Origin: Clostridia bacterium
GTDB lineage: Bacteria > Bacillota > Clostridia > Oscillospirales > RGIG5299
DNA length: 64,000 bases
Assembly (NCBI GenBank): GCA_017504945.1
Contig: JAFVQJ010000005.1
Span: 1-64,000, forward strand
Direction of reading: 5' to 3'
Positions 32,967-41,582 of the stretch are shown piece after piece (the stretch's first letter is position 1; every line of letters starts with the position of its first letter). Made by a program: the position numbers and the translations under genes. The notes beneath the pieces are model-generated. The model was not told the DNA's origin and ran no database searches. It saw nothing but the letters and a program-made list of their open reading frames with translations.

Positions 32967-34077
32967 AGGAAATGCGGGGCTTTATTTGCATTTTCCCTTT
33001 TGTAACGGCAAATGCGATTATTGCTCGTTTTACTCGGTCGTTCCGTCAAATTCGCTTGTTGACAGCTATACCGACGCGCTTTTAAACGAGATAGCAAAAT
33101 GCTCAAAGGAATTTGATGGCAAAAAATTCGACACCGTCTTTATAGGCGGCGGAACTCCCTCTTTAATAAGCGATAGCAATGCGGAAAAAATATTTTCCGC
33201 ATTGTTTAGTCATTTCGATATTTCGGAAAATGCGGAATTTACAACCGAGGCAAATCCCGAAAGCCTTACGGACGGATACTTAAGCACCTTTGTGAAATAC
33301 GGCGGAAACAGACTGAGTCTCGGAGTTCAAAGCCTTTGCGACAAGGAGTGTCTTGCCGTCGGAAGAAGGACCGATAAGGAAAAGGTCTTTTCAGCAATAG
33401 AGCTTGCGAAAATGCACGGAATCAAAAACATTTCCTGCGATCTTATTTTAGGGCTTCCCGATCAAACGATAGAGAGTCTTTTTTACAGTATTGACACCTT
33501 GCTCGATCAGGATATCAAGCATTTATCGCTCTATAGCCTTAAGATAGATAAAGGTACTCCGCTTTACACTAAAAAAGACATTCTCTCTTTCCCCGATGAC
33601 GATGCTGAATTTGAGCTGTACCACAGCGCGGTTATCCATTTGGCGTCTCGCGGGCTTAAAAGATATGAAATATCGAATTTTGCCCTACCCGACTTTGAGT
33701 CAAAGCACAATTTGAAATATTGGAATCAGGATGAATATTTGGGGCTCGGTCCCGCGGCGCACTCGTTTATGAACGGAAGACGCTTTTATAATGAAAGCGA
33801 CCTGAAAAAGTACGTTGGCGGCAGCTGCAGAGTTTATGATAACGACGGAGATATTGAGGCAAATTCGGTTGAAGAAAGACTTATGCTCTCTTTAAGAACA
33901 CAAAAGGGCTTTCCCGTTTGCGATTTTCCAAAGCATTCGGTTCACAGCGTTTCCCTTCTTCACAAACAGCTTATCTCGCACGGGCTTGCCGAAAACAACG
34001 GTGAATACGTTATTTTGACCGATTCGGGTCTTTGGGTAATGAACGAGATAATTTTAAGGTTCATTGAGTTGATATAA
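32959..34077 (+). CDS. hemW: HemW-like radical SAM protein (heme chaperone family)
   Basis: A 372-residue radical SAM protein. Counting from TTG at 32959, Cys15, Cys19 and Cys22 form 'CNGKCDYC', binding [4Fe-4S] with SAM. '[13 protein letters not shown]', '[12 protein letters not shown]', 'RLSLGVQSL', '[14 protein letters not shown]' and '[19 protein letters not shown]' are HemW/HemN landmarks, and the C-terminal HemN_C '[14 protein letters not shown]' is present. HemW inserts heme; it is not a coproporphyrinogen oxidase. The start is uncertain: no ATG fits, TTG 32959 overlaps the lepA stop, and the nearest AAGGAGG lies 22 bases upstream. Confidence 0.9.
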   Translation: MIKGNAGLYLHFPFCNGKCDYCSFYSVVPSNSLVDSYTDALLNEIAKCSKEFDGKKFDTVFIGGGTPSLISDSNAEKIFSALFSHFDISENAEFTTEANPESLTDGYLSTFVKYGGNRLSLGVQSLCDKECLAVGRRTDKEKVFSAIELAKMHGIKNISCDLILGLPDQTIESLFYSIDTLLDQDIKHLSLYSLKIDKGTPLYTKKDILSFPDDDAEFELYHSAVIHLASRGLKRYEISNFALPDFESKHNLKYWNQDEYLGLGPAAHSFMNGRRFYNESDLKKYVGGSCRVYDNDGDIEANSVEERLMLSLRTQKGFPVCDFPKHSVHSVSLLHKQLISHGLAENNGEYVILTDSGLWVMNEIILRFIELI

Positions 34078-34152
34078 TTACTTACAGTTTTTTCCAATTT
34101 GTGTATTTTACACATATTTTCGACATTTTTATTGTAAATTTTAAAATAAGGC

Positions 34153-34181
34153 TTGCAAAATGTTGCACAAAATTGTATAAT
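34153..34181 (+). promoter_or_regulatory. Promoter of the PucR-type regulator
   Basis: TTGCAA (34153-34158), 17 bases, TATAAT (34176-34181). Confidence 0.75.
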
Positions 34182-34232
34182 AGTTATTGGTAATATTGAA
34201 CAAAAAAGGTACCTTTGAAAGGATATGTAGTC

Positions 34233-35318
34233 ATGTCTAACAGATTGTTCCAATCAATAGTTTTTCAGCTTAAAAATGCCGTTGACAGAGTTATCGGCGT
34301 TCTCGACGAGAACGGTACGATAATATCCTGTACCGAGCTTTCCTATATCGGCGAGCAGCGCTCCGGAATTATTGAGGAGCTTTCATACGGTATGGAGCAG
34401 CCCGTATTTGAAGGCTATACATATAAAGTAATAGGCATTTCCGCAAGACCCGACTACGCCGTTTTCGTTGAGGGTGAGGACAGATTTGCTTCTGAAATTG
34501 CCGGTATCCTTTCAATTTCTCTCGGCTCTGTTAAAGAGTTTTCAGACGAGAGATTTGACCGTTCAAGCTTTGTAAAGAACATTCTTCTCGATAATATTTT
34601 GCCCGGCGAGATAACTCTTAAGGCAAGAGAGCTTCATTTTGCCATCGAAATCGAGCGTTGCGTTTTGGTCATACGTCTTATGGACAAGAGCGACGTTTCA
34701 GCATACGACGTGCTTCAGAGCATCTTCCCCGACAAAAACAAGGACTTTATTATAAACATCAGCGAGACCGATATTGCGCTTGTTAAGGAAGTTAAAGTCG
34801 GCACCGAGCCCGAGGATCTTGAAAAGCTTGCAAGATCTATCGTTGACACTCTTCACAGTGAGTTCTACACCAAATCGGTCGTCGGTATCGGCACCGTCGT
34901 TAAGAACCTCAACGATCTTTCGCACTCCTTCAAGGAGGCGCAGGTCTCACTTGAGGTCGGCAAGGTATTCGACACCGATAAGAGCATAATCTCTTATAAC
35001 AACCTCGGTATCGGAAGACTTATTTATCAGCTTCCCATCACCCTTTGCGAAATGTATTTGAACGAGGTATTCAAGCGCGGTACCATCGATTCGCTTGACT
35101 ATGAAACGTTATACACCATTCAGAAATTCTTCGAGAACAGCCTGAACGTTTCGGAAACCTCAAGAAAGCTGTTCGTTCACAGAAACACGCTTGTTTACAG
35201 GCTCGAAAAGATACGCAGAATTACAGGTCTTGACTTGCGCGAATTTGACCACGCTATCGTTTTCAAGGTAGCGTTAATGGTCAAGAAATATCTTGAGTCC
35301 GACGTTGTTAAGTTTTAA
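34233..35318 (+). CDS. PucR/CdaR-type (sugar-diacid regulator-like) transcription factor
   Basis: A 361-residue regulator. The N-terminal third is sensor-like ('VIGVLDENGTIISCTELSYI'), the middle resembles the degenerate GGDEF-like CdaR domain ('SVVGIGTVVKNLNDLSHSFK', 'EAQVSLEVGKVF'), and the C-terminus is a PucR helix-turn-helix: 'FFENSLNVSETSRKLFVHRN' then 'TLVYRLEKIRRITGLDLREF'. Despite the family nickname it is unrelated to the c-di-AMP regulator CdaR. It precedes ftsEX by 88 bases across a terminator. Inducer unknown. SD GAAAGG sets the start. Confidence 0.88.
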   Translation: MSNRLFQSIVFQLKNAVDRVIGVLDENGTIISCTELSYIGEQRSGIIEELSYGMEQPVFEGYTYKVIGISARPDYAVFVEGEDRFASEIAGILSISLGSVKEFSDERFDRSSFVKNILLDNILPGEITLKARELHFAIEIERCVLVIRLMDKSDVSAYDVLQSIFPDKNKDFIINISETDIALVKEVKVGTEPEDLEKLARSIVDTLHSEFYTKSVVGIGTVVKNLNDLSHSFKEAQVSLEVGKVFDTDKSIISYNNLGIGRLIYQLPITLCEMYLNEVFKRGTIDSLDYETLYTIQKFFENSLNVSETSRKLFVHRNTLVYRLEKIRRITGLDLREFDHAIVFKVALMVKKYLESDVVKF

Positions 35319-35328
35319 CCGTCTTTTC

Positions 35329-35352
35329 AAAAGAGCCGTATCAGGCTCTTTT
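35329..35352 (+). terminator. Terminator before ftsE
   Basis: 9-bp stem AAAAGAGCC/GGCTCTTTT, 6-base loop. Confidence 0.85.
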
Positions 35353-35406
35353 GCTGTTTATTAAGCAAAAGTGATAGTTAATTGAAAAACCTTTGGGAGA
35401 GTTTCT

Positions 35407-36093
35407 ATGATAGAATTTTGCAACGTAGAAAAGCAATATTCCACCGGCGTTTTGGCGCTTTACGATATAAATTTGAAGATCAAGGACGGCGAATTCGTTT
35501 TCATCGTCGGTGCTTCGGGTGCGGGAAAGAGCACCCTTATTAAGCTACTGATGTGTGAGGAGCATCCCACATCGGGAAAGATCGTAATCGACGGAATTGA
35601 CCTTTCTCAGCTTCGTCACAAGGACATTCCGATATACAGACGTCAGCTCGGTATAGTTTTTCAGGATTTCAGACTCTTACCTAACAAGACCGTTTTTGAA
35701 AACGTTGCATTTGCAATGAGAGTTACGGGAAAATCCAACAAAGAGATCAGACAGAAGGTTCCCAAGCTTTTGAATATGGTCGATCTTGCCCATAGAGCAA
35801 AAAATTATCCCAATCAGCTCTCGGGCGGCGAAATGCAGCGCGTTGCCTTGGCAAGAGCGCTTGCAAACAACCCCAAGGTAATTATTGCCGACGAGCCTAC
35901 CGGTAACATCGACCCTTCCCTTTCGCATGAGATCATGAGCTTGCTCGCGGGCATCAGTAAAAGAGGCAATATAACCGTTATCGTCGTTACGCACGAAAAG
36001 GAGCTTGTTGATAAGTTTAACAAGCGCGTCGTTTATATCAGCGACGGTACCGTTGCCGCCGATCACGAAGGAGGCTACAGCGATGCGCAATAA
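35407..36093 (+). CDS. ftsE: Cell division ATPase FtsE
   Basis: A 228-residue ABC ATPase. Walker A 'GASGAGKSTLIKLL', Q-loop 'IVFQDFRLLPNKTVFENVAF' (the FtsE hallmark), signature 'LSGGEMQRVALARAL', Walker B 'VIIADEPTGNIDP', H-loop 'VVTHEKELVDKF'. With FtsX it transmits ATP hydrolysis through the membrane to switch on a wall hydrolase at the septum. The end overlaps ftsX by 11 bases. Confidence 0.97.
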   Translation: MIEFCNVEKQYSTGVLALYDINLKIKDGEFVFIVGASGAGKSTLIKLLMCEEHPTSGKIVIDGIDLSQLRHKDIPIYRRQLGIVFQDFRLLPNKTVFENVAFAMRVTGKSNKEIRQKVPKLLNMVDLAHRAKNYPNQLSGGEMQRVALARALANNPKVIIADEPTGNIDPSLSHEIMSLLAGISKRGNITVIVVTHEKELVDKFNKRVVYISDGTVAADHEGGYSDAQ

Positions 36094-36979
36094 CTACGGT
36101 TCTTCCAATTTTTTGAGCGACGCCTTTGAGAATATTCGCTTAAACAAGCTGCTTAGCACCGCTACCGTTTTTATTTTCGTTGCCTGCTTTATCGTCACCA
36201 CCTCTTTCAGTATGCTTATTCTGAACATTAACAGGCTTGTTGACGAGATCGCGAACAACAACGAAATAGTTCTTTTCCTTGATGACGACAGCGAGGAAAC
36301 GCTTGACAATATTAACGAGATAATTGCAAGTAATTCCTTTATTGACCGTAATAATTGCCAATATATCACGGCTGACGAGGGATTGAAAAATCTTATAGAG
36401 GCACTCGGTCCCGAGTATTCACAGCTTTACGATGAGTTTAAGAACGATAATCCCATACGTGCTTCCTACGAGATAAAGCTTAACGATATAAGCTACACCG
36501 ATGATATTGCTTTGCTCTTTCGCAATATCGACGGCGTCGGTGAGGTAAGAACTCAACAGATTCGTATTGACGAGTTTATAAACATTAAAAACGTTATTTC
36601 GCTTTTGTCGCTCTGGCTTATCATCATTTTGATAATCGTTTCGATATTTATTATTTCAAATACTATCAAAATGACCATTTACGCCAGAAAGACCGAAATA
36701 AATATAATGAAATTCGTCGGTGCGACCGATGCATTTATTCGTATTCCTTATATTATAGAGGGTATTATTTTGGGGCTTATTGCCTCTGTAGTTGCCTTCT
36801 TTGCACAGTGGCTGATATACGAAACTCTTATTCTCAACGGTCTTTCAAAGCTCGCTGTATTTACTCCCTACGATTTTGCATACTTTGCACCCGCAATGAT
36901 CATTTTATACGTAATTGCCGCAGTTTTGTTCGGCGTTTTCGGAAGTCTTCTCCCCATGAGGAAATATCTAAACGTTTAA
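36083..36979 (+). CDS. ftsX: Cell division permease FtsX
   Basis: A 298-residue membrane protein with the FtsX layout: first helix (about 22-44, 'STATVFIFVACFIVTTSFSM'), an extracellular domain (50-165; 'ITADEGLKNLIEAL'), then three helices ending 'AVLFGVFGSLLPMRKYLNV'. The cytoplasmic loop 'ARKTEINIMKFVGATDAFIR' is the classic coupling segment. Start at 36083 from GAAGGAGG 9 bases upstream, inside ftsE. Confidence 0.96.
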   Translation: MRNNYGSSNFLSDAFENIRLNKLLSTATVFIFVACFIVTTSFSMLILNINRLVDEIANNNEIVLFLDDDSEETLDNINEIIASNSFIDRNNCQYITADEGLKNLIEALGPEYSQLYDEFKNDNPIRASYEIKLNDISYTDDIALLFRNIDGVGEVRTQQIRIDEFINIKNVISLLSLWLIIILIIVSIFIISNTIKMTIYARKTEINIMKFVGATDAFIRIPYIIEGIILGLIASVVAFFAQWLIYETLILNGLSKLAVFTPYDFAYFAPAMIILYVIAAVLFGVFGSLLPMRKYLNV

Positions 36980-36997
36980 ATTGAAAGGAACGATACT

Positions 36998-38332
36998 ATG
37001 AAGAAACGATTATTTATACTCGTTATTGTAACCGTGCTCTTATCTACCGTTCTTACACCCTTTACCGCTTATGCGGTCACCGAAGAGGAGCTTCAGCAGC
37101 AGATAGCCGAAAAGGATAACGCAATGAAGAAGCTCCGCGCAAGCATTGAGACCTTGAACGCCGAGTTAAAGGACGCCAAGGCTGAAAGCGCGGCTTTAAA
37201 AAGCGATATTGATAATCTAAAGAAGGATATTGCCGAATTAAACAAACTTATTGAGCCGGCGGAGGAAAAAATTACCGAGCTTCAGGCAACGATAACCGTC
37301 CTTGAAGGTAAGATATCCGAATATAACGACAAAAAGACCGAGCTTGAACAACAGATAAGCGACTGTGAGGATGCTATAAACAACGCCGAAGGCACATACA
37401 ACGACAAGCGTGAAATGCTCAAGATGATAATGCGAACGGCTTATGAAAACGGTTTTCACGAATCGGTAAGCGGCATTTCGATATTGCTCGATGCAAACTC
37501 ACTTTCCGACTACGTTGAGAAGATGGAGGCAGTTGACAAGATCGTTGACGCTACCAAAAGCTCGATGAGTGAGTATTTGAACGCGATAAACGATAAAACA
37601 AAATATAAAGAAACGCTTGAAGCTTCCAAGACCGAGCTTTCGGTGCTTTTGGATTCACTCGAAGCCGATACGAAGAGCTACAACGATACTCTTGCAACGG
37701 TTGAAAGCGAAAGAGATAAGCTCGAGGACAACAAAAACAGCCTGTTAAAATCGCAAAACGAGCTTAACAAAAAGCTCTCCGACAGCCAGGATCTTGAGGA
37801 CAGTATAAACGATAAGCTTGCAACTCAAAAGGCGCAGCTTACGAAATATCAAAAAGAGATGGCACAGCTCGAAAAAGAGCTTGAGGATATACAGAGCGTC
37901 AATACCACCGGTGCGGAAAAGTATTTTCTGTGGCCGCTTTCAAAGAAATACACTATCACCTCTTATTACGACGATCCCGAATATTACGAGGTCTTCGGCG
38001 TTCACCACTATGCAATCGACGTTGGCGGATATAAAATATCCGGCACGCCTATTTACGCAACAAAGAGCGGAACGGTTACCAAGTCGGCTTATCAGGCCGG
38101 AGGCGCCGGCAACTACGTTATTCTTGACCACGGAAACGGCGAGCTCTCTTATTACTATCATATGACCGAACGTTCTGTTAAAAAGGGCGATACCGTTAAG
38201 CAGGGTCAGACTATCGGTACGGTAGGTACAACGGGTAATTCAACAGGACCGCATCTTCATTTTGCAATTAAAATCAACGGAAAATGGGTTGATCCCCTGC
38301 CCCTTGTAAAGGACAGCCGTCCGAGCAAGTGA
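36998..38332 (+). CDS. Murein hydrolase activator/M23 endopeptidase (EnvC/PcsB-like)
   Basis: A 444-residue exported protein. Signal peptide (1-27), a long coiled coil (about 28-300, heptad-rich 'ELQQQIAEKDNAMKKLRASI'), then a LytM/M23 domain: 'GVHHYAIDVGG' carries the HxxxD zinc motif and 'STGPHLHFAIKING' the HxH motif, so the catalytic metal site looks intact. It is the expected FtsEX-controlled hydrolase or activator at division sites. 18 bases after ftsX, SD GAAAGGA. Confidence 0.94.
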   Translation: MKKRLFILVIVTVLLSTVLTPFTAYAVTEEELQQQIAEKDNAMKKLRASIETLNAELKDAKAESAALKSDIDNLKKDIAELNKLIEPAEEKITELQATITVLEGKISEYNDKKTELEQQISDCEDAINNAEGTYNDKREMLKMIMRTAYENGFHESVSGISILLDANSLSDYVEKMEAVDKIVDATKSSMSEYLNAINDKTKYKETLEASKTELSVLLDSLEADTKSYNDTLATVESERDKLEDNKNSLLKSQNELNKKLSDSQDLEDSINDKLATQKAQLTKYQKEMAQLEKELEDIQSVNTTGAEKYFLWPLSKKYTITSYYDDPEYYEVFGVHHYAIDVGGYKISGTPIYATKSGTVTKSAYQAGGAGNYVILDHGNGELSYYYHMTERSVKKGDTVKQGQTIGTVGTTGNSTGPHLHFAIKINGKWVDPLPLVKDSRPSK

Positions 38333-38354
38333 TTACACAAAGGATTTGATCTGT

Positions 38355-39647
38355 ATGAAAAATACTTTTTTGAGAATAAGCACCGTAGTTTTCGTGGCTA
38401 TAATTTCGGCTTTTCTCGGACTTATTATCTCTTACAATTATCTTAACTCCAAATTTATTTCAACGGGAAATAATATCCAGAACAATCAGGAGTTTATTAC
38501 AAAGATCCTGAAGGTCGATGAACTGATGAAAAACAGATTTTTCGGTTCTTTGACCGATGCCACCGTTATTGACGGTATGATAGACGGTTATATCAAATCG
38601 ACGGGCGATTTATTCGCAAGCTATATTCATAAGTCTGATTACAAGAATTACCTCAAATATGCGACCGACGGCACCGTTAACACCGTTGGAATAATCGCTT
38701 CTCCCGACAAGGACGGAAATCTTTCGGTAAAAACGGTTTTAAGCGGTTCTCCCGCTTACAAGGCAAAGCTTCAGACGGGCGACGTTATTACCGAGATAAA
38801 CGGTTCCTCCGTAAATAAGATGAGCTATCTTGCCGCGCTCGGAAAGCTTGTGCTTTCTGCCGACGCCACCGTTGATATCACTTGGCTGCGTAACGGTATG
38901 TCCTTCAGCGCAACTCTTGAATTCAATTCGGATTACAGCGGAAAATCGGTTGTTTACGGAATATTTTCAAGCGAAAACAGCAATTTTGTAAATGCTGACA
39001 GCTCCGAGGATATAAAAAGAGTTTTATACGTTTCAATAAAATATTTCGATGCAACCACACCCGATATGCTCTTAGAAATAGTTTCAAAGGAAAGCGTTGC
39101 GGGGCTTCCGATAATTATTGACCTTAGAAACAATTTCGGCGGTGATATCGACAGTCTGCAAAAAAGCGCCGATATTTTCGTCCCTGCGGGAATACTCTTT
39201 AACGTGGTTACAACGGCAGAGCCTGCCAACGACGATAACAGCACTCCTTATTATTCCGATCAGAATGAGGTCTCGGTTCCTATCGCTGTATTGGTCAACG
39301 AAAACACTGCCAAGGAAGCAGAGGTCTTTGCCCTTATTATTAAAGAATATGAAAAAGGAAGCATTATCGGCACGAAGACCGCAGGTATCGCTTCGATTCA
39401 GTCTTTAATTGACCTCGGCGACGAAACCGCTCTTTGCATTACCACACGCTGCTATTCTCTTCCCAAGAACGGCAGCTTTAGCGAAGCGGGTATTACCCCA
39501 ACCTACGAGGTCGCGTCATCAAGTGTAAACTTCGAGAAGCTTGCAACGAAGGACGATGCCCAGCTTCTCGCCGCACTTCTGAATTTCGGGCTTAAATATG
39601 AGGAGCAGCCCGCTGATCCCAACCTACCAGAAGTTCCCACAACGTAA
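38355..39647 (+). CDS. S41 C-terminal-processing-protease-like protein, catalytic residues lost
   Basis: A 430-residue protein with an N-terminal membrane helix, a PDZ domain ('VLSGSPAYKAKLQTGDVITE' and 'INGSSVNKM') and a peptidase S41 domain ('IIIDLRNNFGGDIDSLQKSA', 'VLVNENTAKEAEVFAL', 'IIGTKTAGIASIQSLIDLGD', 'GITPTYEV'). Aligned with CtpA/Prc, the catalytic serine position of SASASE is Lys320 and the catalytic lysine of TFGKG is Ile345, 25 residues apart as in active enzymes. It is therefore predicted to be inactive and to act by binding. It follows ftsE-ftsX-M23, where B. subtilis has active CtpB. Confidence 0.88.
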   Translation: MKNTFLRISTVVFVAIISAFLGLIISYNYLNSKFISTGNNIQNNQEFITKILKVDELMKNRFFGSLTDATVIDGMIDGYIKSTGDLFASYIHKSDYKNYLKYATDGTVNTVGIIASPDKDGNLSVKTVLSGSPAYKAKLQTGDVITEINGSSVNKMSYLAALGKLVLSADATVDITWLRNGMSFSATLEFNSDYSGKSVVYGIFSSENSNFVNADSSEDIKRVLYVSIKYFDATTPDMLLEIVSKESVAGLPIIIDLRNNFGGDIDSLQKSADIFVPAGILFNVVTTAEPANDDNSTPYYSDQNEVSVPIAVLVNENTAKEAEVFALIIKEYEKGSIIGTKTAGIASIQSLIDLGDETALCITTRCYSLPKNGSFSEAGITPTYEVASSSVNFEKLATKDDAQLLAALLNFGLKYEEQPADPNLPEVPTT

Positions 39648-39650
39648 ATT

Positions 39651-39684
39651 AAGATCCCGTAATACTCATGTATTACGGGATCTT
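39651..39684. terminator. Terminator after the ftsEX cluster
   Basis: 15-bp stem AAGATCCCGTAATAC/GTATTACGGGATCTT, TCAT loop, then TT. Confidence 0.93.
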
Positions 39685-40305
39685 TTATATATTTGCAATT
39701 TCAAATTCTTTTACTCCGAAGCTGTAACTCATAAGGTCGTACTGATCGTAAAAAACTATCAGTTTATTTTCCTTTAAATAAAAGCTTTGCGGTTTAAAAA
39801 GCCTGCTTACTCTCTCCCTCCAATCAGGCAAGTAGCTTTCGTTTCCGTCTTTTATTTCTCTTTCTATCTGCTCCGTTACCGAGCTTATTACATCTTCCTT
39901 GCTTTTAAAATAATCGTTTACAAAAAACCTGTTTCCGTTGCTCATATTTCGGTTAAACGCTTTATAATACAGGCGACTTCCCTCGTCACCCGTGTCCTCA
40001 TCGTATTTTACCAACACGGAAAGCTTGCCGTTTTCCTCACTCATAACAACGGCGTTATAGCTTATATAAAAGCCCGAAAAGTTATCCTCTCCGTTATTTG
40101 TACTGTCAAACGCAACAGCCGCCTTCGGATAAAAGCTATCCTTTATTTTTTTAACGTAAAGCTCGGCATCTGCTTTCAGCTCTTCATTTATTTTCGATAT
40201 GCCGTTTTCGGTACCCGTTATCACCGGATATACTGCCTTATATTCGACTATCGGCTCATTTTTGTAATAAAGCTTTTCGGCAATGGTTTCGTAATTGTAT
40301 GCCAT
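39685..40305 (-). CDS. DUF3298 (RsiV C-terminal-like) protein
   Basis: A 206-residue protein with no signal peptide or membrane helix. The N-terminal half resembles DUF4163 ('VEYKAVYPVITGTENGISKI', 'INEELKADAELYVKKIK') and the C-terminal half DUF3298 ('NRFFVNDYFKSKEDVISSV', 'SFYLKENKLIVFYDQYDLM', 'SYSFGVKEFEI'). In RsiV this domain binds lysozyme outside the cell; this protein seems cytosolic, which is odd, so the ligand is unknown. SD AGGTGA, 6 bases from ATG, lies in the 3' arm of a terminator-like hairpin. Confidence 0.85.
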   Translation of the reverse strand: MAYNYETIAEKLYYKNEPIVEYKAVYPVITGTENGISKINEELKADAELYVKKIKDSFYPKAAVAFDSTNNGEDNFSGFYISYNAVVMSEENGKLSVLVKYDEDTGDEGSRLYYKAFNRNMSNGNRFFVNDYFKSKEDVISSVTEQIEREIKDGNESYLPDWRERVSRLFKPQSFYLKENKLIVFYDQYDLMSYSFGVKEFEIANI

Positions 40306-40338
40306 AAAAAATCACCTCATAGCATTATATGAGGTGAT
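40306..40338 (-). terminator. Terminator-like hairpin whose 3' arm holds the DUF3298 SD
   Basis: Minus strand: 10-bp perfect stem (40338-40329 with 40320-40311), 8-base loop, then six T, then ATG at 40305. The AGGTGA SD is in the 3' arm and the T-run is the spacer. Confidence 0.75.
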
Positions 40339-40347
40339 CTTTATTTG

Positions 40348-41427
40348 TTACATACAAATTTCCGAAACTATTCTGTTCATTTCGGGAAGCTTTTTATAAA
40401 CGTCCTCCGCAAAGGCAAGCTGTGAACGTGCTCTCACGAGATTGTGCATTCCGTAATCCTTTGTAAAATATACGTCGCCGAGTATGTAATCGGTCAAAAA
40501 CCTTGCAGAAAGCTCACAGGCAAGGGTGTAAACGCCCAAGGCAAGACTGTTTTTCTCCTTTTCGCTTAAAAAGTTGCCTGCTTTTTTGATGTATCCCTTT
40601 GTAAAGGCTTTAAACTTGTCAAGATCGAGAGAGACGAGTGAATAGTCCTTTTCATCTTCCTTACAGCTGTTGCAGGCAGAACGGACGGCGTCGCCGAAAT
40701 CGTGAGCGGCAAGACCCGGCATAACGGTATCAAGGTCTATAAGCGCAAGTATCTCGTTGCTTTGCTCGTCAAAAAGGACGTTATTGCATTTGGGATCGTT
40801 ATGCACTACCCTGCTTGGAAGATCAAGAGAGGAAAGCTTCAATATTTCCGATTCGTTTTTTCTGAACTTCAGAACGTCATCCATAGCCTTTTGTGCTCTT
40901 CCGAAGGGATCCTTTTCTACGGCTGCATACAGGTCGGAAAGACGCTTTTCGGTGTTGTGGAAGTCAGGTATGGTTTCATTTAGCTGTTTTGTGTTGAAAT
41001 CGGAGAGCATATAATGAAAATTGCCTATTGCATAGCCTAAATTTTCAAGAAGCTCGTTGCTGTCGGGCAATTCGTAGGTTACAGATCTGTCGACGAATTT
41101 ATAGCAACGGTAATAATTATCATCATCGTAATAACAGCTTTCGCCGTTTTCCGATTTTAAAAATTCGAGCACCTTTCTGTCGGGATCGACCGACATTGAA
41201 AGGTATTTTTCCTTAATGAATTCCGTAACGGAGGTTACGTTTTTCATAAGCACCTTCGGATCCTTGAATACATATTTATTGATCCTTTGAACAATATATA
41301 ATTGCTCACCGCCGTTTTCCTCAACCGTTAACTTATATGTGGCGTTTATATGGCCGTTATTCAGTTTTTTGATCTCGCCGACGTCGCCGTCTATGCCGAA
41401 AAAGCGGCACAGCTTAATAAAGTTCAT
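40348..41427 (-). CDS. APH-family sugar kinase-like protein (NahK-like)
   Basis: A 359-residue aminoglycoside-phosphotransferase-fold kinase. 'RVVHNDPKCNNVLFDEQSNE' is the Brenner-type catalytic loop (HND) and 'LALIDLDTVMPGLAAHDFGD' the metal-binding DLD segment, continued by 'AVRSACNSCK'. 'NGHINATYKLTVEENGGEQL' forms the nucleotide loop. The 'DLDTVMPG...DFGD' pattern is seen in N-acetylhexosamine 1-kinase, which phosphorylates GlcNAc or GalNAc from mucin or milk sugars. No lacto-N-biose phosphorylase is nearby, so the substrate is inferred only. Its gene ends 10 bases before the hairpin preceding DUF3298. Confidence 0.85.
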   Translation of the reverse strand: MNFIKLCRFFGIDGDVGEIKKLNNGHINATYKLTVEENGGEQLYIVQRINKYVFKDPKVLMKNVTSVTEFIKEKYLSMSVDPDRKVLEFLKSENGESCYYDDDNYYRCYKFVDRSVTYELPDSNELLENLGYAIGNFHYMLSDFNTKQLNETIPDFHNTEKRLSDLYAAVEKDPFGRAQKAMDDVLKFRKNESEILKLSSLDLPSRVVHNDPKCNNVLFDEQSNEILALIDLDTVMPGLAAHDFGDAVRSACNSCKEDEKDYSLVSLDLDKFKAFTKGYIKKAGNFLSEKEKNSLALGVYTLACELSARFLTDYILGDVYFTKDYGMHNLVRARSQLAFAEDVYKKLPEMNRIVSEICM

Positions 41428-41533
41428 CTGTAACACCCGTAAAAATTTATATTTAATATTTTAACATATATTTTTCAACCTTACAAGTATATTTTAATAT
41501 TTATATATATTTGTTTGTTAATTATTTTTTTAC

Positions 41534-41562
41534 TTGACGAAATACAAAAAACAAAATATAAT
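41534..41562 (+). promoter_or_regulatory. Promoter of the beta-CASP RNase gene
   Basis: TTGACG (41534-41539), 17 bases, TATAAT (41557-41562), then SD AGGAG and ATG 41583. Confidence 0.8.
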
Positions 41563-41582
41563 TAAAATAAAGGAGTGATTTT

